64,000 bases of DNA, taken from positions 10,343,613 through 10,407,612 of the forward strand of contig CM030865.1 of NCBI GenBank assembly GCA_018105865.1. The letters run 5' to 3'. A model generated the notes under the pieces. The model saw nothing but the letters and a program-made list of their open reading frames with translations. It ran no database searches and was not told the DNA's origin. The number at the start of each line of letters is the position of its first letter. Positions within the stretch are counted from its first letter, which is position 1. The stretch is from Metaphire vulgaris (Eukaryota; Annelida; Clitellata; Crassiclitellata; Megascolecidae). The position numbers and the translations under genes were made by a program. Positions 10,055-20,441 of the stretch are shown here, piece after piece.

Positions 10055-10330
10055 CCCATGCCGCTTCGTCCACCGTTTTCCGGGCCTGCATTTTCACCCC
10101 TTGCCGCTTCGTCCACCTTTTCCCCGGTTCTGCATTTTCACCCCTTGCCACTTCGTCGTTCATTTTCCTGGCCTGCATTTTCACCCCCTGCCACTTCGTC
10201 CGCATTTTTCCTGGCCTGCATTTTCACCCCTGGCCTCTTCGTCCATCATTTTACATACCTGCATTTTCACCCCCCTAGCACTTCGTACGCCTTTTTCTTT
10301 TCTCGCATTTTCATGTCCTGCATTTTCAGT
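10040..10330 (-). repeat. Right ~42-bp tandem array, inverted relative to the left array
   Basis: Seven or so units of CCTGCATTTTCACCCCTTGC followed by CACTTCGTCC, the reverse complement of the left array. The open + strand frames through it are repeat artefacts. Confidence 0.9.
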
Positions 10331-11403
10331 CAACCCATAATACCGCTTCCAAAGATTTCCTTCGGCGGTTTCAGTTTTCACCAGCTTTGATCTGGCAGCC
10401 TAATGTACACTGGAAAAGAGCGTGATGAAGCAGGAAATTAGGTGGGAGATGACATGGACCAAGGACTACTGCATGGACCATATGGTGGGTGCTTTTAAGT
10501 GTTAACCAATAAAACCACACCGCTGCAATTATAGCCATGGTAGAATAATATTCGAATGCCGTTGGGTTACTAGACCGACAACCGCTTACAAATCAAGTGT
10601 CGATCCAAGGGCCGAAAGGTTTTCCACACGTATCCAGGAGACCAGTAAGCAACCAGATGATTCGGTGATATAGTCGTCATTTTAAGAAACGGTTCTTTTC
10701 AAATTGGATCTTTACCACCACTCTTCAATGTAAAGCACTTTCTCCTAATTAAGCCGTAGACATTTATGTGTCATAGCATTTTGCAGTTTAAACTTCTACA
10801 TAGACATCCTTATGAAGCGCAAACCTTGCGGTTAAGCGGAATTTCTCAAATGTATATTTTAATGTTCACGCGTTTAAAAGGTGTGGTCCTGACGACATCG
10901 CATAATGCTGATTTGATGGCGTCTGAATCAATCCAGTGTTAAAAGTGCATTCCTGAAACAAAATTTTAATTATTTAATCCCGTTTGTCATCTGGCAACAG
11001 ATATTTGTGACCTAAAGTCCGTATGACAAATAGTTCTATGACCAAATATTCGTGTGACTGATCATACTTTGAACAAAAGTCCTGCTACCGATCGAACAAT
11101 AGCATGACTGAGCTATTATTGACAGACACTCGTTTGATGGATGAGTAGGCGTTTGCGTTTCCTAATTCTTGAGGTTTCCTAACAAAGTTTCCCCTTCTCT
11201 TCCATACAAGATGTGTTCATTCGATTTAATCGTGTGTGTGTGCTCAACTGCTCATTATGTAATTTTATTTTCATCTGCTTAAAGCATAGATATATCCGCA
11301 ACCGCATTTTGCACTTTGCTGCTGAGAGTTTTTTTTTCTGCAAGAAACCTTTTGGCTAAGTGGAATTTCTAAACTGTATATCAATATTTTCAGCTAATAA
11401 AAA

Positions 11404-11490
11404 GATCAGGCCTGACCAGACTGCAAGTCCTCTGAGACATTTAATAAACAACACCCTGACATTTTATATTTTATAAAAAAATCCCACGAT
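11404..11490. mobile_element. Internal fragment of the 695-bp hAT element, without ends
   Basis: Between two stretches that are contiguous in copy A (CTAATAAAAA and GTGACCGTCTCG), copy B has ~87 bp built from internal pieces of the element at 2784-3478 (matching about 3036-3058 and 3369-3420). It has no terminal repeats and lies about 25 bp from the empty insertion site. Confidence 0.65.
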
Positions 11491-11689
11491 GTGACCGTCT
11501 CGAAAACGCATCTACATTCTACAGCAAGGCGTTCAGTTTCAGTTGTGTAAGTCGTCAGTTCATCAGTTCGCCATTTCGCGAATGACGAAGAAAATCTAGT
11601 TGTGCATGCGAAATATGTTATCTATATATCTTTGACATATATTTCTTAGAATTTATATAAATGGTAAACAAGCAGATGTAGAATTTCAT

Positions 11690-11800
11690 TGATACAGAGA
11701 CTTTGATTAAGTGATTTGCATTTTCGGAATGAACACACCTTTTTAAGAACGCAAAATAAGGATATGCATTCGAACAATTCCGCTTAACCGCAAGGTCTGA
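11690..11800 (+). repeat. Unclassified dispersed repeat, core block, copy B
   Basis: Counterpart of 3703-3812: ACACCTTTTTAAGAACGC followed by ATTCCGCTTAACCGCAAGG. Confidence 0.75.
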
Positions 11801-11967
11801 AGATCCTAACCAGGTCACAGCATTCGCCTGCAATATGCAAAATACTGTGGCTGATAAAAATTCTGCATGAATCATATGAGAATAAAAATACATAATGAAC
11901 ACACACACGAAAACACGCACACACATTACATATATATATATATTTATTTATTTATTTATACGACTAA

Positions 11968-12061
11968 CTGACAAACGCTGGAACAAGAAACTGCCTTCCC
12001 TTTTGTCTTCAACAATCCGGAGACAAAAGGGAAGGCAGTTTCTTGTTCCAGCATTTGTCAG
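11968..12061. repeat. 40-bp near-perfect inverted repeat (hairpin), copy B
   Basis: Arms 11968-12008 and 12021-12061, equivalent to 4021-4113. One arm mismatch (GCGTTTG against GCATTTG) has arisen since duplication. Confidence 0.9.
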
Positions 12062-12143
12062 TTGCAATTCAACGCTTCAAACGCAAATCAGACGCAATCG
12101 CCTTCCGAGGAACTTTTCAACAACTCGAACCGAACGAGAGTTA
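12012..12143 (+). pseudogene. C-terminal fragment of mobile-element-associated protein, copy B (+)
   Basis: Counterpart of 4055-4199: SGDKREGSFLF, DAIAFRGTF and PNES with a stop. It is decayed by a Q-to-H-type change and lies inside the same inverted arrangement. Confidence 0.5.
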
Positions 12144-12301
12144 ACCACGCACAATTTCTATATGTCTTCGGACAATTTTTATCTTAAGTCCCTCGGAAAC
12201 GAAGCCCCGAGCGAATTATATATATATTTGTATGCCCTCGGTACTTCATTCCCGAGGGACTTCTGATAAAAAATTGTCAGGAGACATGAGATTATAGTGT
12301 G

Positions 12302-12509
12302 CTATAGCTCTCGTTCGGTTGCAGATTTGGAAATGTTCCTCGGAATGCGATGGCGTTGAAACGCTGAATCGTGACGGATATTCTTTGGAACAGAAAGCAT
12401 CCTTCTCTATTGTCCCCGGATTGTAGGGCAATGAGTCGACCCAGATCGTTGATAAAGGAGAGGGCGTCGTTGTTGATGGGGCCAAATGTTTCAAATGCCA
12501 GCGGCAAGA
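12302..12509 (-). pseudogene. C-terminal fragment of mobile-element-associated protein, copy B (-)
   Basis: Counterpart of 4413-4617: FGPINNDALSF, DLGRLIALQSGD, FLFQRISVTIQRF and PNES. A longer open minus frame (12246-12986) runs through the adjoining microsatellites in another frame and is not a gene. Confidence 0.5.
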
Positions 12510-12566
<57 letters not shown>

Positions 12567-12580
12567 TATATATATATATA

Positions 12581-12611
<31 letters not shown>

Positions 12612-12744
12612 AAAATGTCCTGCATTGGCTTCTGTGATTTCCTTTTGCGCGGGAACTGACCAACAGGATCTTTCTGGGGACGATAGAGGGGAGCCTTTCG
12701 AGTGACAGGGACTCTCTCGTATACGCTGGCGGACGGAATGCAAC

Positions 12745-12826
12745 AGGCGACAGGCGACAGGCGACAGGCGACAGGCGACAGGTGACAGGCGACAGGCGAC
12801 AGGCGACAGGCGACAGGCGACAGGGA
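12745..12826. repeat. 7-bp minisatellite (GGCGACA)n, copy B
   Basis: About eleven to twelve units, longer than the ~7 in copy A at 4820-4869. Confidence 0.9.
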
Positions 12827-13727
12827 GCTGGAGGAAATGTGAGAGTTTGGACGAATAAGCATACAGATGATCGTTGAATGTCTGTGTGTTGTAAACGAGG
12901 TCGTCATAATAAAATCGTGTAAAATCCAACTGGACGACGCGTTGGCGAATTATGAACAAGAACCCTAACGTGGCCCTCGAAGACATGAAAAGAAGAGCGC
13001 TCTGTATCGAATATCACCGCTGCCGTCAAAAATGTTTAGATGAAACGAAGCCGAAGATTAGGTTCCAACGGGATTAGATCTTTTAAACATTACAAAGAGA
13101 TACAGTAACGCAAACCGTATCTTCAATCTTTTACATATTACAGCATCGAAACTTTGGAACAGGTTGATTCATTCTGTTTAGAGAGCGAAACCAAAGCTTA
13201 GGTTCCACCGGGCTTCAATCTTTTAAACACTAAAAAGGGTCAAATTACCATAAATGGAGGGAATGTTTAACTGACTTGCAGCTTGCTACTATAAATTATA
13301 TAATAGTGGGCACGGAAATACGCAACGCACTTTGCATCTAATAATCTAACATTTAACAAACAATAGCATTGCTCCAACAAACGATGCTTTATCTGCATGA
13401 GAGGCGTTCATATTTTCATTTTGTTGTCTCCCATTATTATCTTTTCAAAATGGATCTCCCCCACCCTTCAATGTAAAGCATTTTCTCTTAATTTAACTTA
13501 ATTATAGCAGTTTGCAATTTCCACTTCTCCAAATATGTCCCAGTTAATCTTCTCCCTTAATTACGGTTAAGCGGAATTTCTCAAATGTATATTTTGATGT
13601 TCACGCGTTAAAAAGGTGTGGTCCTGACGACAACGCATATTACTGATTTGATGGCGTCTGAATCAATCCAGTGTTAAAAGTGCATTCCGGAAACAAAACT
13701 TTAATTATTTAAATCAAAATAATTCTC

Positions 13728-13970
13728 ATGAAGATAACCAACATGTTTAGCTCCGACCTTAGCCAATACCATCAGACTCGCCTAAGAGCTGATGGGCAGC
13801 GGAACGATTCAGCGACTGGCTTCTTGCGCTGCCCATCGATCGGCTCTTGCGGCATGGAAAGATGGAAATATGGAAAGAGACCGGACGGCATGACCATGAT
13901 ACCTTGGCAAGTCGGACGCTGCCTGGTGTGGGACGTCACTGTGGCAGACACAGTTGATGCCACTCATCTG
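13728..13970 (+). pseudogene. PDGMT...WDVT fragment, copy B
   Basis: Nearly identical to 5772-6010, with the same ATG, the same PDGMTMIPW and WDVTVADT motifs and the same truncation by a CT tract (13981-14013). Confidence 0.5.
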
Positions 13971-13977
13971 CCATTGA

Positions 13978-14014
<37 letters not shown>

Positions 14015-14794
14015 TTTGTCATATATTATTCCTTACTTTGACAGTTTGAAGCATAATGATTTAATATAAATAGTAATGTAATGTTGTGGCCTATAATAAT
14101 GTCCATTGATCTTTGTATTATTCGGTGTGAAGTAATTTATCTTGATTTAACAGCAGAAATAATATATCTGCCATAGCATTTTGCAAGTTGCTTGTGGCTG
14201 TAGCTGCATTGAAAACAAACACGATTAAGCGGAACTTCTTAATTGTATCGAACAATTTTCTCATCTAAAAAAGGTGTGCAACTGTCAAAACTGTTAATCA
14301 CCGAATTGATGGCGTCTGAATCAATACCGTGTTAAATTGCATTGCAGAAACAAAACCACAATAATCGAAATCTGGGTTTGGAAACTTTGGATTTATATAA
14401 TAGTTTGTCGTAAAATAATATTACTTGCAATTCAATATGCATTACATTTTTCGCCATGACATTTGCTCAGCATTCGCTAGATGTCGCAGCGATGACAACT
14501 TCGATTTGTCCGATGATATAGTTTTGTGAAAATGTCTTAATTGGCTGCATAGGTCGAGATATCTGTGGTTTCATGACGACTCTACGAAATTTCTAGTATA
14601 ATTTGTACTTATTGTGTATTGCCTCTAGGAATTTAAACCTTGCTTCCATTCATGTACACTCTGTAGGCTTCTGATTCTGTGTGTGAAAGAAAAAGAGAAA
14701 GGTCAGTGATTATCTAAGGCAATCTCATATCTATTTTTACTAGCATAATAATACATAATAGCATGTCTGGGCTGTCGTTCTCTGTATATTCCTG

Positions 14795-14798
<4 letters not shown>

Positions 14799-14845
<47 letters not shown>
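14799..14845. repeat. (CT)n microsatellite, copy B
   Basis: About 23 CT units, counterpart of 6852-6895. The surrounding 14080-15330 matches 6120-7380 almost base for base and holds no recognised gene. Confidence 0.9.
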
Positions 14846-14848
<3 letters not shown>

Positions 14849-15335
14849 GTTCCTGTATTACGCACGAATTCCTCAAATTCCTCTCACTGACATAGGCCTA
14901 CATCCGCGATCGATATCACACGATTAACCTATACTTCTGCTGTGTTTTCATTCCACCTCCATCCAGAGCTCGAATTGCTGGGGGAGTTGGGGGGAGGAGG
15001 GTTAAAATGGCAGACCCTCCCTAGAGAAATGCAAAAATGATAAAAGTGTAAATTCTTAAAACACCACGCTCGCCATGACACCCCTTTCATTTTCTCACAA
15101 TTCGAGCACTGCCTCCATCTGTGATAACGGTCCAGATACGAAACAGGAGTGTCATCGAAAATCTGTGCTACATAAATTAATCAGTTGATCTATTTCCCAC
15201 GAATTCAAAGTTTATGCGCAATGTATTAAATTGCTCTATTGCTGGTGGATTTTGAGCTAGTGGGGGACAAGGAATAAAGGAATAAATTTTACAGACAGTC
15301 TAAGAGTTCACGTTTTTGGTTTACTCGTTGCTGGT

Positions 15336-15872
15336 CTTCCATCGGTGCGACTTGATAAACTCCAGATGGTTCTTCGTTCGGCAGCCAGGGTGATTGCTGG
15401 TGTCACAAGACGTGATCATATTAGTGATAAAATGATGTCTGTTCTACACTGGCTGCCTTATCCTGCTCGAGTTGAGTTTCGTGTGTTGAGAGCGGTTGCA
15501 CTTTTCACTTTACGGTGCCACTCCATCTTACCTTTCAGAGCTACTCCATCCTCTTAACTCTATCCCTGGTCGGCCATGTCTTCGGTCCACGACCAATGGT
15601 CTTCTCAGTGTGCCCCAAGCACGAACCTCCTTGTTCCTGAAGCGAGGTTTTGAATCAGTTGGCCCTATCCTTTGGAATGCTCTTGACGCCAGTATGCGTG
15701 GCTTAGCAACTCCTAATTCTATGGCTCTCTTTTTGAAACGACTTAAAACTTATCTCTTTGTCAATGTGCAGTAATTTGCTGTGGGAGCGCTTCTGAGTGA
15801 TTTTTCAGAAGAGGCGCTAAACAAATATTTTGTTACATTACATTACATTACAAGAGGATCAACGAAAACTAA
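15336..15872 (+). pseudogene. CR1-like LINE, C-terminal ORF2 fragment and 3' tail, copy B
   Basis: Better preserved than the copy A version: GLPSVRLDKLQMVLRSAARV, DHISDKMMSVLHWLPYPARV, then in a second frame LNSIPGRPCLRSTTNGLLSV, ARTSLFLKRGFESVGPILWN and MALFLKRLKTYLF followed by a stop. The frame change near 15505 marks a small deletion. The reverse transcriptase core is missing. The tail is GTGGGAGCGCTTCTGAG, then AGAGGCGCTAAACAAAT, then ACATTACATTAC. Inference: a 5'-truncated LINE insertion that predates the tandem duplication, because both copies share it. Confidence 0.8.
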
Positions 15873-15918
15873 AAAAACTGGAAATCTATGGTCTCCGACG
15901 AAGCAATACATTGCACGT

Positions 15919-15990
15919 GAAGAAGAAGAAGAAGAAGAAGAAGAAGAAGAAGAAGAAGAAGAAGAAGAAGAAGAAGAAGAAGAAGAAAAG
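15919..15990. repeat. (GAA)n microsatellite
   Basis: About 23 GAA units then A-rich sequence. Open frames of poly-Glu, poly-Lys or poly-Ser here are artefacts. Confidence 0.95.
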
Positions 15991-16965
15991 AAGAAGAAAA
16001 AAAAAGAAAGTGGATTTGGCACGGCATAAAGGTTAATAGAATAAAATGCTTGACAAAAGACCAATAAATTATACAGCTGTTTCATAGATTTATAACGTCA
16101 ATTGAAAGAGTAGAACAAAGACAAGTCTAGATCATGTTAAGGTCATAGCATTGGAAGGACTGCCTAAGGTTTCCAGGTGATATCGATGCGACTGAAAGAA
16201 ATGAAGATGATCTGAAGGACAGTGACGAGACTCCGCGCAATGAAGCAAGGCTCTATGGTAAGGTAACCAGGATTGTCCACGATTATTATTGGGTCTCCCC
16301 CGGTGTTCCGCTAAAGTCCGCAGGGACGCTTATTTTGTCCATGTTTTTTTCTTTTCTAAATTGCAACTTCCTGAATGAAAACATAGCGAATATGTTATTC
16401 GTCTCGCCCATATAATTAGATAAAGACGTGAAGCCAAAAAGTTGTGCAGCTGAAGAAATGTGCATTGAAGTTGCAGAATTTTCCAGACCAAAGCTCGGCA
16501 ACATTTTGGTAGTATTTGTGCCAAAGTTGGAACTCTTTAGAGTCACTCAGCGTGTCAACAGCCTAGCAGCGGCAACCCGAGTGAATAGCAGTAAAAATAG
16601 ACGCAGTAAACAGTTAACAAAGGGAGAAGTTTGGAGTTTAGATCATTCTCTCATATAGAGCATATAGAAGGTTATTGGGTCAGCGAGAGCCTTTAGCCGC
16701 CAAAGTAATTAATTTGTTGGGTCTTGCGTGTGTTTGCGTTGCCAGTGCCTAATCAACAGTCTTGTCAGCAACTCACTATGCCCAAAGAGGAAAAAACCCA
16801 GAGTTTCATTAAAGTGAAAATTGCAACAGATTTCAAGCCCTAATATGCAAATAAATCATGTTATCTTAATACCATACATGATATTGTTCAACTGTATTGT
16901 TACTTACGTCTTCTTTGCCAACACTGTCAGTCACCCTGACATATACACAACAAATACACACACAC

Positions 16966-17000
<35 letters not shown>

Positions 17001-17285
17001 ACACAGCATATACACAACAAATTTTAAATACGATGGTGTCTTTTAGCCAGTTTAGCACATACGTTACGTTTTATCACTACCTGCGTTCCCCAAAACTAAA
17101 GCTCTAAAAAATCGCATCTTGTATCGATCTTTAAAGCCGTTACCCTCCAAAGCTATGACCGTCCAACTGTATTTTGAATACGATCGTGTCTTTTAGTCAG
17201 TTTTTAAAAGGCCTATTTACTTTTTACCGCAAATATCAGTTTTCATTGCAAATGCACCGCGAACGATGTCACATTTCAACAGTGA
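15991..17285. other. Unassigned single-copy region
   Basis: No recognisable gene. The only structured feature is an (AC)n run at about 16960-16998. Short frames near 16286-16658 lack family similarity I can name. Confidence 0.5.
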
Positions 17286-17289
17286 AGGG

Positions 17290-17412
17290 CAGGGAGCGGA
17301 AGATGGCAAAGTGGGTTACGTGCTGGAGTGTCAGGCTGACGGAGCGGGTTCAAGTCCCGTTAGTGCCCCTAGTGGCTTTCACACAGGCAGTAATGCCTTC
17401 TAAGACACTTTA
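17290..17412 (+). mobile_element. tRNA-derived SINE
   Basis: Contains a pol III A-box-like TGGCAAAGTGG (about 17306) and a B-box GGTTCAAGTCC (about 17347) about 40 bp apart. A tail GGCTTTCACACAGGCAGTAA follows and recurs in related form near 36625 and, inverted, near 48545-48590. The arms do not fold as a complete tRNA, so a SINE is preferred over a tRNA gene. Confidence 0.65.
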
Positions 17413-17636
17413 AATCATGCTAAGCTAACTAACTAAAACATTAGTTTAACTACAACCAAATTTAAACTAGAAGTAAGTAGTTAAACTTTTAGTTGCAAAC
17501 TAACTTTCTAAAATAGTTAACTAAACTTTAAAAAAATATAATTAAACCTTTTGCAACTAATTTTACAACTATTTCCCAGGTATCAGGTATGTGTTCACGA
17601 AAACATAGACGATGCTCGCAACATGAACATGTCAGT

Positions 17637-17829
17637 CAGTGGCGGCTCCACCGGGGGGGCCAGGGGGGGCCCGTGCCCCTCTATTGAGAGCCTGCCCCCC
17701 CCAGTGGCCCCCCCAGTTGGGACCCTATACTTAATGCTACATACATTAAACAACAAATGGTTGGCCCTCCATGATTAGAAGTTGCCCCCCCAACGGCCCC
17801 CCACTTGCCAAATCCTAGAGCCGCCACTG
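17637..17829. mobile_element. hAT-type miniature element (CAGTGGCGGCTC family)
   Basis: 193 bp, ends CAGTGGCGGCTCC...AGAGCCGCCACTG, with perfect 8-bp target duplication ATGTCAGT (17629-17636, 17830-17837). Relatives are at 24822, 26434, 46791 and 52257. Confidence 0.9.
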
Positions 17830-18075
17830 ATGTCAGTCAATGAACCGTCGAATTCATTAATCACTGTCTATTTAATATTTAAGTCTTAGACTAGACTGCA
17901 GGAACACAAGTTTGTCAAGTTCGTTTGGAAAAAATGACCCAGAAAGGAATAGATAAAAAGGTACTGTTATTGAGATTTCGGGACACCAACTAAAAAGTTT
18001 TAGTCAAACTATTTAATTATTAACTGAAAATTTTCAGTTAAACAAGCATTTTAACTAAACTATTTATGTTTAATT

Positions 18076-18258
18076 CAGTGTTTATTCTAGGACTGTTTTT
18101 GGGGAGGAATTTCCCCCAAAGTTTTAAAATTCCCCCTCCCACAAATTTGTATATGTTGGCTTGGGATGGAAATCCCTCCCCAAAGCGTGGAAAGACAAAT
18201 CTTGTCCCCCAAACATTTCAAAGTCCTCCCAATGTCAAGGTGGCTAGAATAAACACTG
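18076..18258. mobile_element. hAT-type miniature element (CAGTGTTTATTCTAG family)
   Basis: 183 bp, ends CAGTGTTTATTCTAG...CTAGAATAAACACTG, 8-bp target duplication GTTTAATT (18068-18075, 18259-18266). It lies inside AGTTTAACTA-rich sequence resembling the element at 54859-55403, so insertions are nested. Confidence 0.9.
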
Positions 18259-18319
18259 GTTTAATTAAACTATGAAGATAACTAAAAACCTTAGTTAACT
18301 TAAACTTTTAGTTAGTAAC

Positions 18320-19227
18320 CAGTGATGTGACCAAGGCAGTCTAGTACAAGGCCAAGGCCAAGGCCAAGACACTAACCCTCAAGACCAAGGCCAAGACCAA
18401 GACTCTGAGCCCCAAGGCCAAGGCCAAGACCAAGGCAGTGACCTACAAGACCGAGGCCAAGGCCAAGACATTTCACTCAAGGCCAAGACCAAGGCCAAGG
18501 CTTCGATCCATTCTAACTATCGGCAGGGTCACACTCGTAATGTAATATACATATGAAATATGTACACTACAGTAGCGCTGACAATTGTTACACTATTGTA
18601 CTATGTGAAAGAGCTAACACAACAGCCTAATAATAAACTAGTCAATATTGTTGTTTTGTAAATGTGTAATAATGCAGTGAACATTTTAGTTAATATGATC
18701 TGCATTCTGCAATCAGCTTTTGGTTTTTCAGTTACTTGCAGCTATAATAATAAAGATGCTGTCTTTTTTTAAACTGCTCATTTCACTCATTTGCCATTGC
18801 AGCGCAAGAACATCAACGTTTCAAGCAGCTCATTCCATAGCCTGGCTTGCGGTCTCATTATAATTCCTCCTGAAAATACTCTTTCAAAGTTTCAATAGGA
18901 GTCGAAGGCACACAAAGAAGCCTAAAAACAGTGGCCTCAAGCTTGAAATTCCTCTCAGCAAAAATGTAGTCAGAATCTGGATCAAACGAATCACTGTTGA
19001 TTGTACACAAGTTGTAATGACAAACTATAGCTGCCATCATGCAGTGCCTTGTGATGTGACCAAGGCACTTGCTTCCAAGACCAAGGCCAAGTCCAAGGCA
19101 CTAACCCACGAGGCCAAGACCAAGACCAAGACATTAGACCTCAAGGCCAAGGCCAAGGCCAAGGCTTCGAAATCGGGCCTCGAGGCAGCCTCGAGGCCAA
19201 GACCAAGACCAAGGCTTCACATCACTG
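18320..19227. mobile_element. hAT-type element with AAGGCC hexamer arrays at both ends
   Basis: 908 bp, terminal CAGTGATGTGACCAAGGC and its inverse GCTTCACATCACTG, flanked by the 8-bp duplication TTAGTAAC (18312-18319, 19228-19235). Subterminal regions 18337-18520 and 19060-19225 are arrays of CAAGGC/CAAGAC hexamers. The middle (18530-19050) has no recognisable transposase. A second internal copy of the left end (GATGTGACCAAGGCACTTGC, about 19053) suggests two elements fused. Confidence 0.85.
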
Positions 19228-19448
19228 TTAGTAACTAATTAGTTAACTAGTTGCCCATCACAGCATTTCAATTGGATATATATGCTTCTTTTACTTAATT
19301 AAGGCTCCTCTGGTACCTGCATGTATTGACAGAAAGGATTGGAATATGTATGTGCGCGTTTAGACTGTTAACCTATGAACCAATTGACTACTGGTCCGAG
19401 TTTACGTTGACATCAACAAGCGCAGGTAATGCAATGATACGCGAAAGC

Positions 19449-19643
19449 CAGTGTTTATTCTAGGCCTGTTGGGGGGGGGGGGAGAATTCTCCCCAAGTTT
19501 TAAAATTCCCCCAAAATTTGTATATGTTGGCTTGGGGGATGGAATTCCCCCCCCCCCAAAAAAAAGCGTGGAGAGACAAATCTTGTCCTCCCCCAAACAT
19601 TTCAAACTCCCCCACAATGTCTAGGTGGCTAGAATAAACACTG
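19449..19643. mobile_element. hAT-type miniature element (CAGTGTTTATTCTAG family)
   Basis: 195 bp with CAGTGTTTATTCTAG ends. Flanks repeat CGCGAAAGC (19440-19448 and 19644-19652), that is an 8-bp duplication plus one matching base. It lies about 200 bp upstream of the BPI-like start codon. Confidence 0.85.
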
Positions 19644-19756
19644 CGCGAAAGCCCAGAACTATGGTAAGAGAAATCTGCCGATTGCTAAAATGGGAGGCGA
19701 GTAAGTAACCTGTTTAACTGGAAGTTCTACTGAAGCCTACCAATCAGCATATACTG

Positions 19757-19765
19757 TATATAATA
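19757..19765 (+). promoter_or_regulatory. Possible TATA box of the BPI-like gene
   Basis: TATATAATA about 80 bp upstream of the ATG at 19845, which would place transcription start near 19785-19790. Judged only by position and sequence. Confidence 0.4.
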
Positions 19766-19844
19766 GAACTGACTGGATATGCGTGTAACGCTCAACGCGA
19801 AGGAAGTTGTCTTCTGATATCAGCGTTGCTCTGCTGATAGTGTC

Positions 19845-20138
19845 ATGGCCTGTTCCTGTGAGAACCTTAAACATGGAGGAGCAGTCGTGTGCAGATGTTT
19901 CCAGCAGTTGATGCTGGCGGCGGCGGCGGCGGTGTTATTATGGTTAGGGTTCGTACCAGGCACTGAAACAGTAAATCCCGGCGTTCAGTTCCGGTTGTCG
20001 AGTTCCGGTCTCGACTATGCATCGACAGTTGCCGTGGACATCCTGTCGCGAGGTGTAAAACAGCTGACGATCCCGGAAATACACGACTCCACCAGGGTTG
20101 TCGTCGGAAGAGTTTCCTACGACGTCACCAACATGCGT
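19845..20138 (+). CDS. BPI: LBP/BPI-like protein, coding exon 1 (signal peptide and start of N-terminal barrel)
   Basis: Codons 1-98 of a 492-residue protein assembled from three exons. The ATG has G at -3 and +4 and an in-frame TGA lies upstream. An N-terminal stretch with hydrophobic core LMLAAAAAVLLWLGFV is a secretion signal; the mature protein probably starts at VNPGVQFRL, the same start as mammalian BPI/LBP, followed by the conserved GLDYAS. The exon ends CGT before GTAAGT, phase 0. BPI/LBP proteins are secreted lipid-binding boomerang-shaped molecules that bind bacterial lipopolysaccharide. The three exons give a full-length product close to the ~480-residue family norm, so the gene looks intact. 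Whether it kills bacteria (BPI) or presents LPS (LBP) cannot be told from sequence. Confidence 0.9.
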
Positions 20139-20272
20139 GTAAGTGGCCTTGACCTAGACGGCATATTATTAATTACACTGTGAGCCACAAAAAGTAAACC
20201 ATTATATATTTTGACAATGACTTCTGTCAAATTTTGACCAAGGTTTGATAAAACTCGGCAGCGAAGTAGCAG

Positions 20273-20441
20273 CAGTGTTTAATCTAGGCCGTTTCCGGGG
20301 AGAATTGCCCTTTTCCCCCCGGAAATTTTGGAATACTACATGGACTAACAGCGGTCCCTAGCAGAATTCCCCCCGGCTTTGTCAGTTCCCCCCGGCTTTT
20401 TCAGTTCCCCCCCGGAGTCCAGGAGTCTAGATTAAACACTG
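20273..20441. mobile_element. hAT-type miniature element in BPI-like intron 1
   Basis: 169 bp, ends CAGTGTTTAATCTAGGCC and CTAGATTAAACACTG. Flanks AGTAGCAG and, two bases beyond the right end, TGTAGCAG resemble a decayed 8-bp duplication. Relatives are at 35019, 42359, 44451 and 45452. The rest of intron 1 (20139-21865) outside this and the LINE fragments shows nothing recognisable. Confidence 0.75.

Larger units (their letters stand above)
9034..10336. mobile_element. Foldback-like DNA element carrying a RING-finger ORF
   Basis: The element is 1303 bp and flanked by a perfect 8-bp duplication, ATAATACC (9026-9033 and 10337-10344). It starts GGGAACGCTGAAAATGCAGG; its other end, read inward, starts GGGTTGACTGAAAATGCAGG. 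Inside each end is an array of about seven ~42-bp units (GAAAATGCAGGCC...GACGAAGTGGCAAGG), and the two arrays are in opposite orientation. Between them is a region with an imperfect triplicated ~75-bp repeat (9328-9530) and a minus-strand ORF encoding a RING domain. No transposase is present. Inverted tandem-repeat ends are typical of foldback elements; GGG termini with an 8-bp duplication leave the superfamily open. The equivalent region of copy A lacks the element but is rearranged, so it gives no clean empty site. Confidence 0.8.
7978..15872 (+). repeat. Tandem segmental duplication, copy B
   Basis: Head-to-tail partner of about 153-7937. It lacks the Helitron-like and 695-bp hAT insertions of copy A but contains the 1.3 kb RING-carrying element at 9034-10336 and keeps the complete miniature element at 8434-8711. 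From about 11.5 kb to its end it differs from copy A mostly by single bases and microsatellite length, which suggests a fairly recent duplication or gene conversion. Confidence 0.85.

Noticed and set aside
12246..12986. 246-codon minus-strand frame
   Set aside because: It runs through TA, TG and GGCGACA arrays in a frame different from the recognisable protein fragment, and the copy A counterpart is not conserved as one frame.
17290..17365. tRNA gene
   Set aside because: A- and B-boxes are present but acceptor and anticodon stems do not pair, and the tail is shared with other SINE copies.
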